The notes beneath the pieces are model-generated. The model saw only the letters and a program-made list of their open reading frames with translations, did not search any database and was not told the DNA's origin. The translations under genes were made by a program, and so were the position numbers. A stretch of 64,000 nucleotides of DNA, from NCBI RefSeq assembly GCF_031457455.1, contig NZ_JAVDWU010000003.1:248001-312000 (forward strand), given 5' to 3'. Every line of letters begins with the position of its first letter. The first letter of the stretch is position 1. This stretch comes from Hydrogenophaga palleronii_A. Its GTDB lineage: Bacteria > Pseudomonadota > Gammaproteobacteria > Burkholderiales > Burkholderiaceae_C. Positions 62,253-64,000 of this stretch are shown here, in pieces.

Positions 62253-62966
62253 ATGACCCCGGCATCCCGCGCTGAACAGAACGCCGTCTGGAAACCGACC
62301 CTGCTCGGCAACGCCTGGTACGCCAGCTGCCCGGCGGTTCTGCAGGACGCGCTGCTTCTGCACGGTCGCCTGCGCAAGGTGTCTGCGGGAGGCCGGGTGT
62401 TCGAGCACGGCGCGACCGACCACGCGCTCTATTGCGTGCTCAGCGGCCAGGTGCAGGCCTACTACCCCGACGCGTCGGGCGCCATGCCCCTGCTGGCCAC
62501 GCTGGACCCCTCGCACTGGTTCGGCGAGATGTCGTTCATCGACGGCGAGCCTCGCTCACACGTGGCGGTGGCAGAACAGCAGGCCCTGTTGCTGTCGGTC
62601 GCCCGCGCCGACTTGATGCCGTTTCTGGACCAGCACGCCTGGTGCTGGCGCGACATCGCCCGCCTGGCCGTGAGCAAGCTGCGCCGGGCCTACCAGCTCA
62701 TTCCGCTGGACGCGCAATTGCCGGCAAGAAGCCGGCTGATCAAGCGGCTCTGGCTGGTGGCCCATGGCTACGGTTTCAAGGAAGACGCGCCGCGAACCCG
62801 CTTGCACCTCTCGCAGGACCAACTGGCCTCCACGCTGGGCATGACCCGGCAGACGGTCAACAAGGTCTTGCGCGAACTGGAACTGCAGGGTCTGGTGAAG
62901 CTGCACTATGGGGAGGTGGAGCTGCTGAACCTGCCGGGGTGGCAGCAGATCATGCAGACGGCTTAG
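62253..62966 (+). CDS. Crp/Fnr-family transcriptional regulator
   Basis: A protein of 237 residues. The cyclic-nucleotide-like beta-roll spans about 45-130 (RVFEHGATDHALYCVLSGQV and WFGEMSFIDGEPRSHVAVAE). The helix-turn-helix is LSQDQLASTLGMTRQTVNKV. There are no Fnr-type N-terminal cysteine clusters, so an oxygen-sensing iron-sulfur centre is unlikely. The ATG at 62253 is preferred over an in-frame TTG at 62244. It is convergent with the amidohydrolase, with only 3 bp between stops, so its target is not clear. Confidence 0.88.
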   Translation: MTPASRAEQNAVWKPTLLGNAWYASCPAVLQDALLLHGRLRKVSAGGRVFEHGATDHALYCVLSGQVQAYYPDASGAMPLLATLDPSHWFGEMSFIDGEPRSHVAVAEQQALLLSVARADLMPFLDQHAWCWRDIARLAVSKLRRAYQLIPLDAQLPARSRLIKRLWLVAHGYGFKEDAPRTRLHLSQDQLASTLGMTRQTVNKVLRELELQGLVKLHYGEVELLNLPGWQQIMQTA

Positions 62967-62969
62967 GGC

Positions 62970-64000
62970 CTACAGAACGACCGGGATCTCTGTGGCCGGC
63001 GGCGTGTTGCGGCTGCGGCCGCAGCGCACGATGCCGTCGATCATCACCATGCCCACGCCGGGAATGTCACCCAGCGCCACACTTTCCAGCAGGCCTTTGC
63101 CGGCCGAATGCTGGGCCTTGTCCATGAACACGAAGTCGGCGGCGCGGCCCACTTCGATCAGGCCGCAGTTCAGGCCCCGGATGCGGGCCGTGTTGCCGGT
63201 GGCAAAGCAGAACACCAGTTCGGGCGGGATGTTGCCCAGGCTGGACAACAGCGCCACCATGCGCAGCATGCCCAAGGGCTGAACACCCGAGCCCGCCGGA
63301 CCGTCGGTGCCCAGGATCACCCGGTGCGGGCACTTGAGCTGCAGTGCCGCCTGTGCGGCGGCAATGGCCACCTTCTCGTTGCCGTTGTGCACGATCTCGA
63401 TGGCGCGGGACGATTTTTCACAAAGCTCGCACACGTGGGCTTCCGGCAAGGCGGTGTGCCCACCGTTGATGTGGCCAATGATGTCGGCGTCCGCCTCCAG
63501 CACCACATCCTTGTCGATCAGGCCTGAGCCGGGAATCGACGGCCCGCCGGTGTGGATGGTGCTCTGGATGCCGTGCTTGCGCGCCCAGGCCACCATCTGC
63601 TGTGCTTCGTATCCGGCCTTGACCGAGCCCAGGCCCACTTCGCCCAACAGCTTCACACCAGCGTCGGCCAGGTCCTTGAAGTCCTGCTCGACCATGCCTT
63701 TTTCGATCACGGGCGCGCCGGCCAGCACTTTCACGCCGCCCGGGCGAAAGTTGTCGAAGGCGCGCTGTGCGGTGATGGCCAGGGCCTTCAGGCCCACGAT
63801 GTCCTTGGGCCGCCCGGGCAAATGCACTTCGCCGGCCGAGATCATGGTGGTCACGCCGCCATTCATGGTCGAGTCGATCCAGCCGATCTGGTTCTGGCGT
63901 GGCGTCCAGTCGCCGAACACGGGGTGCACATGGCTGTCGATCAGGCCTGGGCACACACAGGTCTGGCGCACATCGATGGTGACATTCGCGCCTTCGGTGT
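62970..64000 (-). CDS. Enamidase-like amidohydrolase (N-terminus beyond the window)
   Basis: At least 343 residues are visible. The metal-binding start is CPGLIDSHVHP. PRQNQIGWIDSTMNGGVTTM, GRPKDIVGLKALAIT, HTGGPSIPGSGLI, GHINGGHTALPE and SRNTPPAT give strong resemblance to enamidase of nicotinate fermentation, which hydrolyses a cyclic enamide, and to related amidohydrolases. The last 29 nt before the window edge read through in frame (TEGANVTID), so the gene starts further right. The actual substrate in an aerobic beta-proteobacterium is unknown. Confidence 0.85.
   Translation of the reverse strand, partial: TEGANVTIDVRQTCVCPGLIDSHVHPVFGDWTPRQNQIGWIDSTMNGGVTTMISAGEVHLPGRPKDIVGLKALAITAQRAFDNFRPGGVKVLAGAPVIEKGMVEQDFKDLADAGVKLLGEVGLGSVKAGYEAQQMVAWARKHGIQSTIHTGGPSIPGSGLIDKDVVLEADADIIGHINGGHTALPEAHVCELCEKSSRAIEIVHNGNEKVAIAAAQAALQLKCPHRVILGTDGPAGSGVQPLGMLRMVALLSSLGNIPPELVFCFATGNTARIRGLNCGLIEVGRAADFVFMDKAQHSAGKGLLESVALGDIPGVGMVMIDGIVRCGRSRNTPPATEIPVVL

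Overview
The window is high-GC, densely coded beta-proteobacterial DNA. Its gene content (PHB synthesis, ACC deaminase, Lrp-type regulators, class II Fic, CIO-type bd oxidase) and its intergenic GC-rich repeats suggest a Comamonadaceae-like organism such as Hydrogenophaga or a relative. That placement is inferred from the genes and is not proven. There are no rRNA or tRNA genes, no CRISPR arrays and no recognisable insertion sequences.

Layout. (1) 1-2.1 kb: the tail of a ferredoxin-type reductase, then a divergent Lrp-type regulator and ACC deaminase (acdR/acdS). (2) 2.1-10.4 kb: a guanidine-assimilation operon. It has a sigma54-type promoter, possible NtrC sites, a ykkC (guanidine-I) riboswitch, an ABC importer, two carboxyguanidine deiminase-type subunits and a biotin-dependent urea/guanidine carboxylase. 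The expected allophanate hydrolase is missing. A scrap of acdS starts 5 nt after the carboxylase stop codon. (3) 10.4-18.1 kb: an accessory patchwork with an AraC regulator/NmrA oxidoreductase pair, small membrane proteins, a Fic protein, an ExoD-like protein, a duplicated membrane-protein gene, and several gene fragments. (4) 18.2-41.5 kb: sixteen tightly spaced minus-strand genes behind one near-perfect sigma54 promoter. (5) 42.1-48.3 kb: a GNAT acetyltransferase, a sugar dehydrogenase-type lipoprotein, a methyltransferase, and a divergent pair of Lrp regulator and stand-alone AceE-like E1 (mdeR/mdeB-like). (6) 48.3-61.6 kb: a XylR/DmpR-type sigma54 activator facing an 11-gene plus-strand cluster. 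That cluster has an aromatic aldehyde dehydrogenase, a coniferyl-alcohol-dehydrogenase-like SDR, a Liv-type ABC importer with two binding proteins, a MetA-type outer-membrane protein and two alpha/beta hydrolases. (7) 61.7-64 kb: a DUF1304 protein, a Crp/Fnr regulator and the start-truncated end of an enamidase-type amidohydrolase.

The most striking element is block 4. In transcription order it encodes a DASS dicarboxylate/Na+ symporter, pyruvate dehydrogenase E1/E2/E3, an alpha/beta hydrolase, NADP-malic enzyme, lipoyl synthase, type II NADH dehydrogenase, PhaC, PhaA, PhaB, a phasin-like protein, a cytochrome bd (CIO-type) oxidase, and finally the DctB/DctD two-component system. DctD-type proteins activate sigma54 promoters. 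The block therefore reads as a self-regulated module: it would import C4-dicarboxylate, convert malate to pyruvate to acetyl-CoA to polyhydroxybutyrate, supply NADPH through MaeB for PhaB, and burn excess NADH through the non-proton-pumping Ndh and a bd oxidase. I am not aware of this whole combination being described as one regulated unit. The single-transcript model is an inference from gaps, overlaps and promoter position.

Three good sigma54 -24/-12 boxes occur in the window, at 2209, 41475 (minus) and 50367. Two of them lie with a matching activator gene nearby. Partial gene duplications are a second theme: acdS, a membrane-protein gene and an Lrp gene each left fragments. In two cases the 5' and 3' pieces are separated by another gene and placed in reversed order.
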